A stretch of DNA of 64,000 nucleotides from Gerris lacustris (Eukaryota; Arthropoda; Insecta; Hemiptera; Gerridae): NCBI GenBank assembly GCA_951217055.1, contig OX578276.1, positions 58,961,307-59,025,306 on the forward strand, written 5' to 3'. The stretch's first letter is position 1. Each line of letters starts with the position of its first letter. Positions 62,500-64,000 of the stretch are shown piece after piece. The notes beneath the pieces were generated by a model. The model did not search any database, was not told where the DNA came from, and saw nothing but the letters and a program-made list of their open reading frames with translations. The position numbers were made by a program, and so were the translations under genes.

Positions 62500-63175
62500 C
62501 ATGTCAAAGAATATTTACAACATATTGAAAAAGTTTTCAACAGGTGGTGGTTCTATAATTTTCTTTTGATTTTCTGCAAGGAACAAAAGAGAAGAAATGC
62601 TACTGAATTTCGCAAGTAGTAAGTAACATAAAATTTTGAATTTCTGCTAAATTACATTTAATTTCACTCGGAAACTAGATTTCTTCCAAAACGGCATATA
62701 CGGTTTGATTCTTATATGAATGGATTGCATTTTTAAACATTTTATTAAAAAATTGTGGGAATAATGTTGCTTCAGAGATTTTAGCGCTAAAATAAATGTA
62801 TCGATTTTGCTACAGGCTGTAATTTTTCGGAGCATGTATGTAATCTCTTTCTTCTACGCGTCTGCACAAACTGCAGACGACAGAAAGATATTATTAAAAT
62901 CCTCTTTTCTGGACTCATGTTTTCACCATCACTATACTTTCTCTCTGTATATACTCCGTAAATGAAAAAAATAAAACAATGGGATCATAAATTTTTATTT
63001 TTCAATATAAAATCTTTACTAAAAGTTAGTTCCTTGTCCTATTTGTTGGGTCTCGTTTTGAAGAGATTAACTGGTTAGGAAAATATCTATAACTTAAGTT
63101 TAACGTTATAAAACTAAAATTTGAGTTATTAGTTTTTAATTTCTCTTATAAAGAGATAACAATATTTGATTTTTA
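62500..63175. other. Unassigned AT-rich DNA
   Basis: Nothing recognised. The minus-strand frame at 62647-62835 has no domain. Confidence 0.4.
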
Positions 63176-63179
63176 GATT

Positions 63180-63560
63180 TTGATGGATTTACACGTTTCC
63201 AAACGAGTCCAAAAAAGTGTTTTTCAAAGAAATGTCTGTCTGTCGTCTGTGCAGACGCATGAAGCCTAAACTACTGGGCCGATTATGAAAAATCATTTCC
63301 CGAGAGAAATCGAGATATGTATTTTAGCTCCAAATTTGGGGGCGCTATCCCCCAAAAACTCTGAAAGAACAATGATTTTCTCGAAAAAGATTCCGACGAT
63401 TTTGATTAAAACATTCTAAAATGTAGTCCATTAAAATTCGAATCTAACAATATAAATAAGCTGTTTTTCCGAGAAAAATCTCATTTTCGAGATATTGATG
63501 AAAATAAATCTGATTTTGTTGAAAATCGAAAACAAAAGGTTTTTTGAAATCTGGGACCGA
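63180..63560 (+). repeat. Dispersed family C copy
   Basis: GTCTGTCTGTCGTCTGTGCAG, then GACGCATGAAGCCTAAACTACTGGGCCGAT, colinear with 15885-16270. Unknown class, non-coding. Confidence 0.7.
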
Positions 63561-63759
63561 GATTGAAGGAGAATGTTAGTCTGAGTTGTTCTGGACCAAT
63601 TTTATATTTATTTAATGATCTGTACAAATTATTTTTTTTTTTTTTGAAATTCGGAGGCTAGTTACCGTCGAAGTATAACGGAAATTTTTACTGTTGTTTA
63701 TATACAATTTCTGTCACACATTTTGGAATGTAAAATTTATTCCAATGCCTTAATGTCAT

Positions 63760-63762
<3 letters not shown>

Positions 63763-63790
<28 letters not shown>
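63763..63790. repeat. Poly-T tract (~28 bp)
   Basis: Homopolymer run in AT-rich DNA. The remaining 3' end to 64000 shows nothing recognisable. Confidence 0.9.
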
Positions 63791-63792
<2 letters not shown>

Positions 63793-64000
63793 TTGTAAAG
63801 AATATTACAACTACATAAAAAAAAATGTAACAAGTAACATTGTTAATTAAGTATACACAAGAACATGATGTCATGGTGGGAGAAGCAACTCAGTAGTTGT
63901 ACTCCCTAGCTTGTTAACATTTTAAAAGAAAACATAAACATAATTTCATAAACATAATTCCTAATCGCGTAGGTGATCGCGAGGCCACAGCCTTTTAAGA

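Overview
This is AT-rich eukaryotic DNA with no intact host gene that I can recognise. The density of cut-and-paste transposon relics (hAT, mariner, MITEs), a tRNA-derived SINE, many dispersed 0.5-0.7 kb non-coding repeats and eleven long (TA)n microsatellites fit a non-model arthropod, most plausibly an insect or crustacean. I cannot name the species. Almost every short open frame is chance, and several are simply translated (TA)n.

Layout. 0.5-2.8 kb: a 2.27 kb hAT-type element (8-bp target duplication) containing a second inverted-repeat element, which in turn contains a GC-rich PIF/Harbinger-like MITE. 2.95-7.37 kb: a giant palindrome with two practically identical 1.7 kb arms and a smaller, off-centre palindrome in its spacer. 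7.8-8.65 kb: a decayed mariner transposon. 10.1-10.8 kb: a 56-bp near-perfect palindrome upstream of a frame resembling the N-terminus of a Crypton/KIAA1958-type tyrosine recombinase. 11-19 kb: mostly unassigned AT-rich DNA with repeat fragments. 19.5 kb: a foldback element. 21.6-26.5 kb: a 4.9 kb element with ~150-bp terminal inverted repeats, enclosing another 2.2 kb inverted-repeat element. 27-31 kb and 56-61 kb: dispersed families here called A and B, including A inserted into B. 31.6-40.6 kb: unassigned AT-rich DNA with moderate-GC islands. 40.7-41 kb: a tRNA-derived SINE with a 14-bp target duplication. 42.1-46.6 kb: a 4.5 kb Buster/Charlie-like hAT with an 8-bp target duplication, a frameshifted BED zinc finger, a LINE RNase H fragment and a GC-rich inverted-repeat element that carries a tandem array of a mariner-type MITE. 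47-63 kb: AT-rich DNA with islands of higher GC that could be conserved regulatory elements, and a 133-bp TTAA-flanked MITE containing a perfect 50-bp palindrome.

No operon, pathway or CRISPR system is visible. The biology here is transposon nesting and palindrome formation. The best-supported calls are those where the terminal repeats and the target-site duplication can both be read directly: 501-2772, 1904-2361, 40686-40996, 42107-46607 and 62359-62491.
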